Shown here piece by piece: positions 1 to 5,404 of a DNA stretch of 8,564 bases. The stretch's first letter is position 1. Each line of letters opens with the position of its first letter. The notes beneath the pieces were generated by a model that saw only the letters and a program-made list of their open reading frames with translations, was not told the DNA's origin and did not search any database. The translations under genes were made by a program, and so were the position numbers. This stretch comes from Candidatus Bathyarchaeota archaeon (GTDB lineage Archaea; Thermoproteota; Bathyarchaeia; 40CM-2-53-6), in assembly GCA_005883695.1 (NCBI GenBank), contig VBBV01000013.1:1-8564 (forward strand). The letters run 5' to 3'.

Positions 1-841
1 CATTGAGAGAAACGTTCGTGTGGACCCGAGGAAATCTCGAGAGGATTGTCCCGCTTCGTGCGTCGTGGAATTCCCTGGAGAGTATTGTTCGTCGCGAATA
101 ATTGACGGTCAGCATCGGCTCATGGCAATCGCGCGCTTACCCAAGGACCTCAGAGAGCGTATTTTTGTTCAGGTGATCGCTTTCACGCAGGTCGCTCAAG
201 ATCGTGAAGTCAAAACATTCGTGGAGATAAACAATAATCAGACGAAGGTCGATAGGAATCTCGTATTGGACTTGATTGGAGATTTTGACTGGCCAGCTGA
301 TTCTTCGGAATATGTTCAGAAGCGAGCTGTGACTGTGGCCCGAGAACTCGACAAAAACAATGTCTTGAATATTTTCTTCGGGTCTGCTGACGAACGACGA
401 GAGGGAAAGGTCTACTTGGCCACACTTGTGGCTGCATTGTTGAGCAACAATCTGATTGGCGGGACATTCGACTTTTGGCGGGGAAGGGAATACGACGAAA
501 TCAGAAAGCTTCTACTAAGAATCAAAGACCCAAGCCTCCGACTATCGAGCAATTGGAGGTCGTTCCTCTTCTCAAACAGAGGTCTTCGCATTGTATTCAA
601 ACTCGTCTACCTGTTGGAAAGGAATAGGCGTGCTCAAACCACCCAGGTGACGAACGTTCAATTTATCGATCTGTTAAGGGAAATCGCGAGCGACCAGCTG
701 CTGCGGGAGCTGACAGAGTCCTACGGACTTGGCGGTGCGGCAAAGGCCGTTCAAAGGATTGTTGACAAACTCGTCCAGCGTTTCCCGCACGAACTCGGAA
801 ACTTCGAGACAAATATGCGGGTCTTGAGATGGCGTTCGTAG
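1..841 (+). CDS. DGQHR-domain protein (DndB-like superfamily), 5' end outside window
   Basis: The frame is open from the first bases of the window to a TAG at 839-841, so this is the 3' part of a longer gene. The GTG at position 20 is probably internal, because the family normally has a further N-terminal segment before the signature. Counting from that GTG, the hallmark IIDGQHRL lies at residues 27-34. It is followed by FVEINNNQTKVDRNLVLDL at about 67-85, which matches the conserved second block (FxxINxxQxxV) of DGQHR proteins. The rest is helical and basic. DndB, the best-known member, regulates DNA phosphorothioation, but many DGQHR proteins sit outside dnd loci and have unknown roles. No dndCDE gene is visible here, though the upstream side is cut off. 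The superfamily is clear; the specific function is not. Confidence 0.85.
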   Translation, partial: IERNVRVDPRKSREDCPASCVVEFPGEYCSSRIIDGQHRLMAIARLPKDLRERIFVQVIAFTQVAQDREVKTFVEINNNQTKVDRNLVLDLIGDFDWPADSSEYVQKRAVTVARELDKNNVLNIFFGSADERREGKVYLATLVAALLSNNLIGGTFDFWRGREYDEIRKLLLRIKDPSLRLSSNWRSFLFSNRGLRIVFKLVYLLERNRRAQTTQVTNVQFIDLLREIASDQLLRELTESYGLGGAAKAVQRIVDKLVQRFPHELGNFETNMRVLRWRS

Positions 842-946
842 TGAAATCGAAGATCTTGTTCGTGCAACTGCAAGATGCAGGGTAGACTGTTGCTCATCTT
901 GAGTGATCGGACTATAGCAGGCATTGACGGTGAGAGGGGTATCTCC
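842..946. other. convergent intergenic gap
   Basis: About 105 bases separate the ends of the DGQHR gene (+) and the winged-helix gene (-). One imperfectly placed inverted repeat, CAAGATG at 871-877 and CATCTTG at 895-901 with a 17-base loop, could form a weak stem. There is no T-rich tract after it on either strand. I see no small gene here. Confidence 0.4.
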
Positions 947-1450
947 TCATTGGATCGTTTTCTTGAGGCCTGGTATGACCTCTCCTGTGACCCATTGGAC
1001 CCCAGCGCCAGATAGCACATAGGAGCCTTTCTCTGCGATCAACTTGCCTTCCCGTTTCAGCTCGCTTGCCCTGGCCCTCACGACAGCTCCACTCGTTGTC
1101 TTCCATGAGGATCCCAGAAGCGTGCTTAGCTCGTCGTCCCCGAACGTCTTCGGGTGGGTTGCATAGAGCACGAGTGCGAGCGCTTCTTTTGCCGACAGAG
1201 AATCCGCGGGGACAGTGAGGTAGGGTCGTCCTTCTCCGCTGAACTGGACTATTCCCTTTAGCAAGTCCGAGGGTTCAGATGTTTCTAATGCCTGGACTGC
1301 TTCGGGTTTCGCCGGTACTATTCCATCTTTGAGTCGTAAGTTCTCTACAAGGTTCTCGAATTTGTCGCGGACGTACTCGAAATCTCCCTCAAGCTCGATT
1401 TCCTGGTCACGGGTCCGGATTCGGAACCTAAGCCGTTTCTCCTGGGACAT
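947..1450 (-). CDS. winged-helix DNA-binding-like protein, archaeal hypothetical
   Basis: A 167-residue protein read from ATG at 1450. Residues 6-37 form a charged beta-strand plus helix block (FRIRTRDQEIELEGDFEYV), a pattern common at the N-terminus of uncharacterised archaeal proteins. Residues about 84-155 look like a winged helix: helix LSAKEALALVLYA, then DDELSTLLGSSW, a recognition-type helix with VVRARASELKREGKL, and a wing ending IAEKGSYVLSGAG. No transmembrane segment is present. This suggests a DNA-binding or regulatory role, but the target is unknown. The 97 bases upstream, before the end of the zinc-ribbon gene, show no strong Shine-Dalgarno site, so the transcript may be leaderless. 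It is transcribed in the same direction as the next three upstream genes but is probably a separate unit. Confidence 0.75.
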   Translation of the reverse strand: MSQEKRLRFRIRTRDQEIELEGDFEYVRDKFENLVENLRLKDGIVPAKPEAVQALETSEPSDLLKGIVQFSGEGRPYLTVPADSLSAKEALALVLYATHPKTFGDDELSTLLGSSWKTTSGAVVRARASELKREGKLIAEKGSYVLSGAGVQWVTGEVIPGLKKTIQ

Positions 1451-1547
1451 GATTGCGCTTCTGAGTATGCATTTGTCGGTCTATTTCGAGCTTTCCAATC
1501 CGAAGGCTGAGATGGGTGAAACTAAGGCTGGCATAATGTAGAAATTC

Positions 1548-1711
1548 CTATACCCATTTGCCGAGAATCTTCTTGCACTCTGGACAGAGTCCATGCCTTG
1601 AGACCCCTGTAATTTTGCCACACGTCGCGCACCTGCCTTAGTATAAGGAGGCTGATAGAATTTTGCTCTGAATCCCGGTGGTTTCACTGTTTTTCGTCTT
1701 GTTCGAGACAA
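1548..1711 (-). pseudogene. small zinc-ribbon protein (~54 aa), frame broken by one base
   Basis: The N-terminal part starts at TTG 1711, about 8 bases after a GGGGGAG Shine-Dalgarno site (around 1719-1725), and reads MSRTRRKTVKPPGFRAKFYQ and onward to KAG. The C-terminal part lies in another frame at 1548-1631. It reads CATCGK, then SRHGLCPECKK, and ends ILGKWV-stop. This gives a CxxC-x11-CxxC zinc ribbon with a basic N-terminal arm. A stop (TAA at 1638-1640) and the lack of a start codon mean the cysteine frame cannot stand alone. Adding one G to the GG at 1632-1633 (minus strand) joins the halves as KAG-CATCGK. The size and shape resemble the small ribosome- or transcription-associated zinc ribbons of archaea, but I cannot name the family. 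It could be a sequencing indel or a real lesion. Confidence 0.6.
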
Positions 1712-1718
1712 TTCGCAA

Positions 1719-1725
1719 GCTCCCC
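1719..1725 (-). promoter_or_regulatory. Shine-Dalgarno site of the zinc-ribbon gene
   Basis: GGGGGAG on the minus strand sits about 8 bases before TTG 1711. It supports this unusual TTG start and thus the reality of the small gene, which otherwise looks like a meaningless short frame. Confidence 0.5.
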
Positions 1726-1776
1726 CGTGACTGCTTTTCTGGGGCCCGGGATCGAGCTCCGAGATTTTTCGCTAGC

Positions 1777-2871
1777 CTAGCTTATTTTCATCTTTCTTAG
1801 GAACGCAGCCCAGCGGGCATCGGAGTAAAGGGCTCGCAACGTCAGATCCGATCTGATCGTGCAGAGTTCCGGATCGTGATTCTCGAAAGCTCGATCAAGC
1901 ATCTCAAACGCCAAGTCGATGTTTCCCACGGCGCAATAGTATCTGGCGAAATCGACCGCGGTGATGTAGTCTCTCCCTGGTATCGTTGAAGTCTCTTGGA
2001 ATATCCGTCTGGCCTTTTCGATATTGCCGGACCAGGCGTAGATCCAAGCCGTTCCCAGCTTCAGTTTCTTGTGAAGAAGGGGTTGTATGGAGTCAACCTT
2101 CTCCAGTAGCTCTATCGCTTCTTGATACGAACCGCGCAGGACCGCTAGGAGTACTAGCCCTTCGAAGCCCCCGGGAAGGCTCGGGTCCAGCTCAAGCGCC
2201 CTCCTGATGTGTTTCTCGGCGAGGTCGAGATCTCCTAATGCCAAGTATGCGTCTCCCAGGTTAACGTTGATTACTGGTGAGAGAGGGTCTAGTTCCAGCG
2301 ACTTTTGCGCCTCAGTGATTCCTTCTTGCACGCGTCCAAGCGTTGCTCGGAGGAGGATCGAGTACCATTGATGAGCTGTGGCGTAGTTCGGGTTGAGCTC
2401 AATCGCCTTCTGATATTCTCGTTCTGCCGCGGGCCAGTCCCAGTCTGCATCAGATTTTAGCAGCCCGAGTGACGCATGCGCTTCCGCCAGACTATCGTCT
2501 AGCTCCAGAGCTCTCGCGATTGCTCGCTTCGCTTTCGGATACCCCTCGCTCGCTGTCAGGTATGCGTTAATGACTAGCAGGGAGTAGCAGTCTGCAATCC
2601 CGATGTAAGGAAGAGGGAATGAGGGGTCTTTTTGGGCGGCGGCTCTGAAGTATTCTATCGCTTCAGCCATCGAGTCTTTCGTGCGCTTGTTCCAGAGAAA
2701 TCGGCCCTTCAAGTAAAGTTCGTACGCTTCGATGTTCTTTGTTCCCTGTTTCTCAATGCTCCGCTTGTCTCCTGGCAAGAGCTCTATTTGTAGGGATTCT
2801 ACGACGTTGTGCGCTATCTCTTTCTGGACCGCGAATACGTTCTCGACCTTTCTCTCGTAGTCCTGGACCAA
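1777..2871 (-). CDS. TPR domain, C-terminal part of the split TolB/FlgO-TPR protein
   Basis: This 364-residue frame holds the end of the TolB-like segment (DYERKVENVFAVQKEIA), then KGRFLWNKRT, then about eight TPR-like helical hairpins. Examples are RAIARALELDDSLAEAHASL, YQKAIELNPNYATAHQWY and KHIRRALELDPSLPGG. The apparent TTG start at 2871 is not a true start. The sequence continues the protein that begins at 3299, and the join needs one extra G at 2862-2863, giving HVWSR-DYERK as in the family. TPR arrays are protein-interaction scaffolds. In related proteins this array follows a TolB/FlgO-like domain, often with an N-terminal adenylate cyclase or winged helix. Rejoined, the protein has about 507 residues. 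Confidence 0.85.
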   Translation of the reverse strand: MVQDYERKVENVFAVQKEIAHNVVESLQIELLPGDKRSIEKQGTKNIEAYELYLKGRFLWNKRTKDSMAEAIEYFRAAAQKDPSFPLPYIGIADCYSLLVINAYLTASEGYPKAKRAIARALELDDSLAEAHASLGLLKSDADWDWPAAEREYQKAIELNPNYATAHQWYSILLRATLGRVQEGITEAQKSLELDPLSPVINVNLGDAYLALGDLDLAEKHIRRALELDPSLPGGFEGLVLLAVLRGSYQEAIELLEKVDSIQPLLHKKLKLGTAWIYAWSGNIEKARRIFQETSTIPGRDYITAVDFARYYCAVGNIDLAFEMLDRAFENHDPELCTIRSDLTLRALYSDARWAAFLRKMKIS

Positions 2872-3299
2872 ACATGTTCGTCGTTCTGAACATCGATCAG
2901 CTTGACGGTTATCCGGAGCTCGTTTGCGGCTTTTCTTACGCTCCCTTCTAGAATACTGCCAACGTTCAGCTCCTTCGCTATCTCTTCCACGCTTTTGGCA
3001 GTCTGCTTGTAGCGCATGATGGAGGTTCTCGATATCACCTTTAGTCGATGTATCTTTGAGAGAGTTGAGATCAACTCCTCGGTCATGCCATCGGCAAAAT
3101 ACTCGTCCTTCGGATCAGGGCTAATATTTACAAAGGGTAGAATCGCAACTCGGTCCCTGCTTGCGGAGAACTCACCTATTCTCTCTTTCGTGGCATCGTG
3201 CTTCTGTTTAGGGCCCCTTAGCCATCGCTTGATTCCGAGGCCCTCTTCTACAGGTTTCAATAAAGCCGCTTTCAAGATCATTCTCTTGGCTTTGACCAT
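2814..3299 (-). CDS. TolB/FlgO-like domain, N-terminal part of the split TPR protein
   Basis: Starts at ATG 3299. Residues 1-48 are basic and unassigned. Residues 49-145 carry the well-known block DRVAILPFVNISPDPKDEYF, then ADGMTEELISTLSKI, VISRTSIMRYK, ELNVGSILEGSVRK and LIDVQNDEHVWS. This block nearly always continues into a TPR array. Here the frame slips after residue 146 and ends in an arginine/serine-rich nonsense tail of 15 residues, while the true continuation is found one frame over. No cyclase or DNA-binding domain precedes the TolB-like part, and the frame upstream reaches a stop with no alternative start, so this is a short form of the family. The ATG at codon 7 is an alternative start. 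Its cellular role is unknown; signalling or scaffolding is the usual guess. Confidence 0.85.
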   Translation of the reverse strand: MVKAKRMILKAALLKPVEEGLGIKRWLRGPKQKHDATKERIGEFSASRDRVAILPFVNISPDPKDEYFADGMTEELISTLSKIHRLKVISRTSIMRYKQTAKSVEEIAKELNVGSILEGSVRKAANELRITVKLIDVQNDEHVWSRTTRERSRTYSRSRKR

Positions 3300-3394
3300 T
3301 TGGGTTTGTTCCTGGATATGCTCGGAACTAGTAGAGGACGAGGTGGCCGGTTAAGGGGAAGCCTGGGCTCGCGGTCGCAGGGTATGCTGAGCCT

Positions 3395-3402
3395 GTTTAA
3401 AC
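3395..3402 (-). promoter_or_regulatory. candidate TATA box for the TolB-TPR gene
   Basis: The palindrome GTTTAAAC fits the archaeal TATA consensus. A start of transcription about 25 bases downstream on the minus strand would leave a leader of about 70 bases before ATG 3299. Inference from motif and position only. Confidence 0.35.
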
Positions 3403-3428
3403 TGTAAGATAGCGAGGCCGAGCAATTG

Positions 3429-3443
3429 ATTGTAGCCTACAAT
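3429..3443. promoter_or_regulatory. perfect palindrome ATTGTA-GCC-TACAAT, possible operator
   Basis: Six-base arms around a three-base spacer, about 30 bases upstream of the candidate TATA box of the TolB-TPR gene. Its size suits a dimeric helix-turn-helix or ribbon-helix-helix regulator. It appears once here as far as I can see. Confidence 0.3.
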
Positions 3444-3466
3444 TCACTTATCGAAAAACCTTGGCG

Positions 3467-3484
3467 GAAAAGGAAAGAAATATT
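3467..3484 (-). terminator. T-rich tract, likely 3' end of membrane gene transcript
   Basis: Read on the minus strand, this is AATATTTCTTTCCTTTTCC, which begins about 52 bases after the membrane gene's stop. Archaeal termination relies on such T-rich stretches without a stable hairpin. Only composition and position support it. Confidence 0.3.
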
Positions 3485-3536
3485 GGAGGTTGGACCTTCA
3501 GCGGGTTGTTGCGTGGAGGTATTTTTGAATCTGGCC

Positions 3537-4055
3537 TTAGAACTGGTCTCTGGTGACGGTTTGTTTGTGGGCGTTCTGGCCTTCCAGGGCGTGTACAACT
3601 GTTACTACTACTCTGATGGTCGGTATGAGTGCCATGGCGAGGAAGATAAGTGGGTACGCCCATGGCGTGCTGGCGAAGAAGCCGCTGACTAATGTTTTGC
3701 TGGCGGTGTAAAGGATGTATAGCGCCATTAGCTGGAAGACCCAAGCGAGAACGGGCGCGTACGCCCTGTAAGCCTTGTACGTGTCTGAAACTGCGCTGGC
3801 CAGTTGGGTCCCGTATTTCAACACGACCACGGCAACTACCAGCCCGACTGTGAAGAGTGTAAGGCTCACGACACTGTACGATGTTCCCGGCACTGTTTGG
3901 GCGATTCCTGGGAAACCCAGGACGATGCTCTGGACCACGATGAGGACGATGATTCCCGCGAGCAGTCGTATGAGTGATGGCATTAAGGGCCGAAAGTCGC
4001 CAAACGAGTCATGAGTATTGCTCGGCATCTCAAGACCACTTTTTCCAAGATCCAA
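3537..4055 (-). CDS. four-helix integral membrane protein, unknown function
   Basis: A 172-residue protein with four clear hydrophobic helices at about residues 27-48, 61-80, 98-118 and 132-155. The loops are short, and the C-terminal tail (EGQNAHKQTVTRDQF) is hydrophilic. I do not recognise a family. TM1 and TM2 are linked by a short loop with PG and GTS, and a basic segment (DTYKAYRAY) follows TM2. The start used is TTG 4055, with GGGGCTAG just upstream. ATG 4028 (giving MPSNTHDSF) is an equally possible start, since the residues before TM1 are not conserved in any way I can judge. The gene is divergent from the ribbon-helix-helix gene across a gap of about 60 bases, so the two may share control. 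Confidence 0.7.
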   Translation of the reverse strand: MDLGKSGLEMPSNTHDSFGDFRPLMPSLIRLLAGIIVLIVVQSIVLGFPGIAQTVPGTSYSVVSLTLFTVGLVVAVVVLKYGTQLASAVSDTYKAYRAYAPVLAWVFQLMALYILYTASKTLVSGFFASTPWAYPLIFLAMALIPTIRVVVTVVHALEGQNAHKQTVTRDQF

Positions 4056-4116
4056 CTAGCCCCAACGCCGATTAGCCGGTGGCGGAACTCTTCGCCGACT
4101 CTCAGCGTTACACGCG

Positions 4117-4446
4117 ATGCTTAGCCATGTCCCTTTGTCCCTATGGTGTGAAGGAGATGATTGCCCGACGGCCGAACTGAAGGTCTACCTGTCTGAGGAA
4201 CTTGACAAGAGATTCAGGATGCTGGCTATGAGCGTCTTTGGCTACGGTCGGGGTTCTTTGAGCGAAGCTGCCGTCGAAGCGCTCACGAAGTGGTGCGAGG
4301 AACATGAGGTTCACATGCCGGACCCGGAACCGAAGCAAGAGACTTCACGCTCGAACTCGGACCCTGTCGCACGCGCTGAGGAGCGACCCGGAGTCGTCTC
4401 CCCCGGAAAGGGAGAAAGCCGTAGCTCCACTCTCTCAATTAGCTAA
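4117..4446 (+). CDS. ribbon-helix-helix-like small protein with disordered tail
   Basis: The core AELKVYLSEELDKRFRMLAM, followed by GYGRGSLSEAAVEALTKWCEEHE (residues about 19-63), fits a ribbon-helix-helix pattern: a short strand, helix, turn and second helix. Similar short archaeal proteins begin almost directly at the strand. The tail of about 45 residues is rich in P, E, S and R and is probably unstructured. The start is doubtful. ATG 4117 has no Shine-Dalgarno site and adds an unlikely leader (MLSHVPLSLWCEGDDCPT). A strong AAGGAG lies at 4151-4156, inside that leader. A start at GTG 4148 or ATG 4157 would join the core if one C were added at 4164-4166, giving MIAPTAELKV. It may bind DNA as a dimer or act as an antitoxin-type regulator, but no toxin is adjacent. 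Confidence 0.65.
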   Translation: MLSHVPLSLWCEGDDCPTAELKVYLSEELDKRFRMLAMSVFGYGRGSLSEAAVEALTKWCEEHEVHMPDPEPKQETSRSNSDPVARAEERPGVVSPGKGESRSSTLSIS

Positions 4447-4460
4447 AGGCCTATTCCCAG

Positions 4461-4470
4461 TCTTTTATCG
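4461..4470 (+). promoter_or_regulatory. weak TATA-like box before the YdeI-Nudix gene
   Basis: The AT-rich TCTTTTATCG stands between the ribbon-helix-helix gene and TTG 4533. It would place a transcript start near 4493 and a leader of about 40 bases. Weak match. Confidence 0.2.
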
Positions 4471-4532
4471 TCTGAGACAGTCAAACCTGTTTCTCTGAAG
4501 GTTGGACGCGCACGCCTACCAAGATCGAGACA

Positions 4533-5297
4533 TTGAATTTTTCCTCACGAAGAAAGTGGCGAGCCTGGCTTGCAAAGAACCACCGAATTGACAAGGAAAT
4601 CTGGCTAGTCTATGACAGGATGCTTTTCCAAACGCGGGCAATCTCATACAGAGATTTCATCAGCTACGCGGTCGAAGAAGCGATATGCTATGGCTGGATC
4701 GATAGTAGAGTCAAGCGAATTGGCCAAACAAAACTTGGAGTGCGCTTTACTCTGCGTAGGTCGAGAGGCAACTGGTCGAAGTACAACAGAGCTCGCGCGT
4801 TGAATCTACTTCACAAGGGCAAGATGACAAAGGCAGGGTTAGATGTTCTCCCACCAGAATGGACCAACAAGAATGTGGACAGACACCAAACTCATAGAAG
4901 GGCGATCGCTGACTGTGTGGATGGAATTTTAGTGGAGAGCGGGAAGTTCCTGGTAGAGAAAAGGCGAGATGACGACGATGCGGATCCGGGACTGATAGAG
5001 ATCCCTGGCGGTCACGTGAACCCCGGCGAGACCTTGGAGGATGCTTTGAGAAGAGAGATGAAAGAAGAACTCGGAATCAACGTCGAGAAGGCTAGACTCG
5101 TGCAGAAGAGTCTGTACACAGCGACCAATGGCGAGAGACAGAGAATTCACTACTTTCACGTGGAGAAGTGGAATGGTAGGATCCGGTCTACAGAGGCAGA
5201 GCGGGTGTACTGGGAATCTGCGGTTTCCAATCTCGGCATTATTCCAGACAGAAGAGCCGTTCAGAAAATCTTGAGGGTCCAACACTACAGAAAATAG
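4533..5297 (+). CDS. fusion of YdeI/OmdA-like module and Nudix hydrolase
   Basis: A 254-residue protein. Residues 2-110 match the N-terminal part of the YdeI/OmpD-associated (OmdA, 'bacteriocin-protection') family: NFSSRRKWRAWLAKNH, KEIWLVYDR, ISYRDFISYAVEEAICYGWI, DSRVKRIG, RFTLRRSRGNWSKYNRARA, GKMTKAGLD. The usual C-terminal part of that family is absent. Residues about 122-250 are a Nudix domain with a complete Nudix box at 160-182: G160, E166, R174-E175, E178-E179 and G181 all fit GX5EX7REUXEEXGU. These residues bind metal and hydrolyse nucleoside diphosphate-X substrates; the substrate cannot be read from sequence. The start TTG 4533 is the only usual start codon in the open frame, which is bounded by a stop at 4473-4475. 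An internal GTG at 4875 could begin a separate Nudix protein, but it has no Shine-Dalgarno site. Confidence 0.85.
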   Translation: MNFSSRRKWRAWLAKNHRIDKEIWLVYDRMLFQTRAISYRDFISYAVEEAICYGWIDSRVKRIGQTKLGVRFTLRRSRGNWSKYNRARALNLLHKGKMTKAGLDVLPPEWTNKNVDRHQTHRRAIADCVDGILVESGKFLVEKRRDDDDADPGLIEIPGGHVNPGETLEDALRREMKEELGINVEKARLVQKSLYTATNGERQRIHYFHVEKWNGRIRSTEAERVYWESAVSNLGIIPDRRAVQKILRVQHYRK

Positions 5298-5340
5298 AGA
5301 GGCGGGCCTCCTGGGAAGCCGGCCAGTCATAGGCAGCGAG

Positions 5341-5371
5341 TCCAGATAGTTAGCCTCCGCGAGGCTCTGGA
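5341..5371 (+). other. stable hairpin in the leader of the VTC-CYTH gene
   Basis: AGCCTC (5352-5357), loop CGC and GAGGCT (5361-5366) form a perfect 6-base stem. TCCAG (5341-5345) and CTGGA (5367-5371) can extend it across a six-base bulge. The left arm overlaps CCTCCG (5354-5359), which can instead pair with CGGAGG at 5377-5382, so two exclusive folds exist. No T-rich tract follows, so it is not an obvious terminator for the Nudix gene. It may be a structured 5' leader. Confidence 0.35.
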
Positions 5372-5393
5372 GTTTACGGAGGACAGCTGTTTA

Positions 5394-5399
5394 GAGGAG
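5394..5399 (+). promoter_or_regulatory. Shine-Dalgarno site fixing the VTC-CYTH start at GTG 5405
   Basis: GAGGAG lies five bases before GTG 5405. The ATG at 5593 has no comparable site: CTTCGAGCTA precedes it and codes for conserved-looking protein sequence. Confidence 0.6.
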
Positions 5400-5404
5400 T
5401 ACTG

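Larger units (their letters stand above)
3300..3536. other. intergenic region between membrane gene and TolB-TPR gene
   Basis: About 237 bases without a convincing gene, because the open + frame here is the complement of the membrane gene's tail. It holds a TATA-like GTTTAAAC (3395-3402), a 15-base palindrome (3429-3443) and a T-rich stretch on the minus strand (3467-3484). Confidence 0.5.

Noticed and set aside
1..841. Naming the first gene dndB
   Set aside because: Only the DGQHR superfamily signature is supported; no phosphorothioation genes are visible.
871..901. Inverted repeat CAAGATG/CATCTTG as a terminator between convergent genes
   Set aside because: Loop of 17 bases, short arms and no T-rich tract make it no better than chance.
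3426..3692. Open + frame of 88 residues in the intergenic region and membrane gene tail
   Set aside because: It mostly mirrors the membrane gene, has no family-like pattern and no ribosome site.
4304..4498. Arginine-rich + frame overlapping the end of the ribbon-helix-helix gene
   Set aside because: No recognisable domain and no start signal; it is a frame shadow of the gene's disordered tail.
4875..5297. Separate Nudix gene starting at the internal GTG 4875
   Set aside because: No Shine-Dalgarno site or promoter precedes it, and the upstream module is in the same uninterrupted frame.
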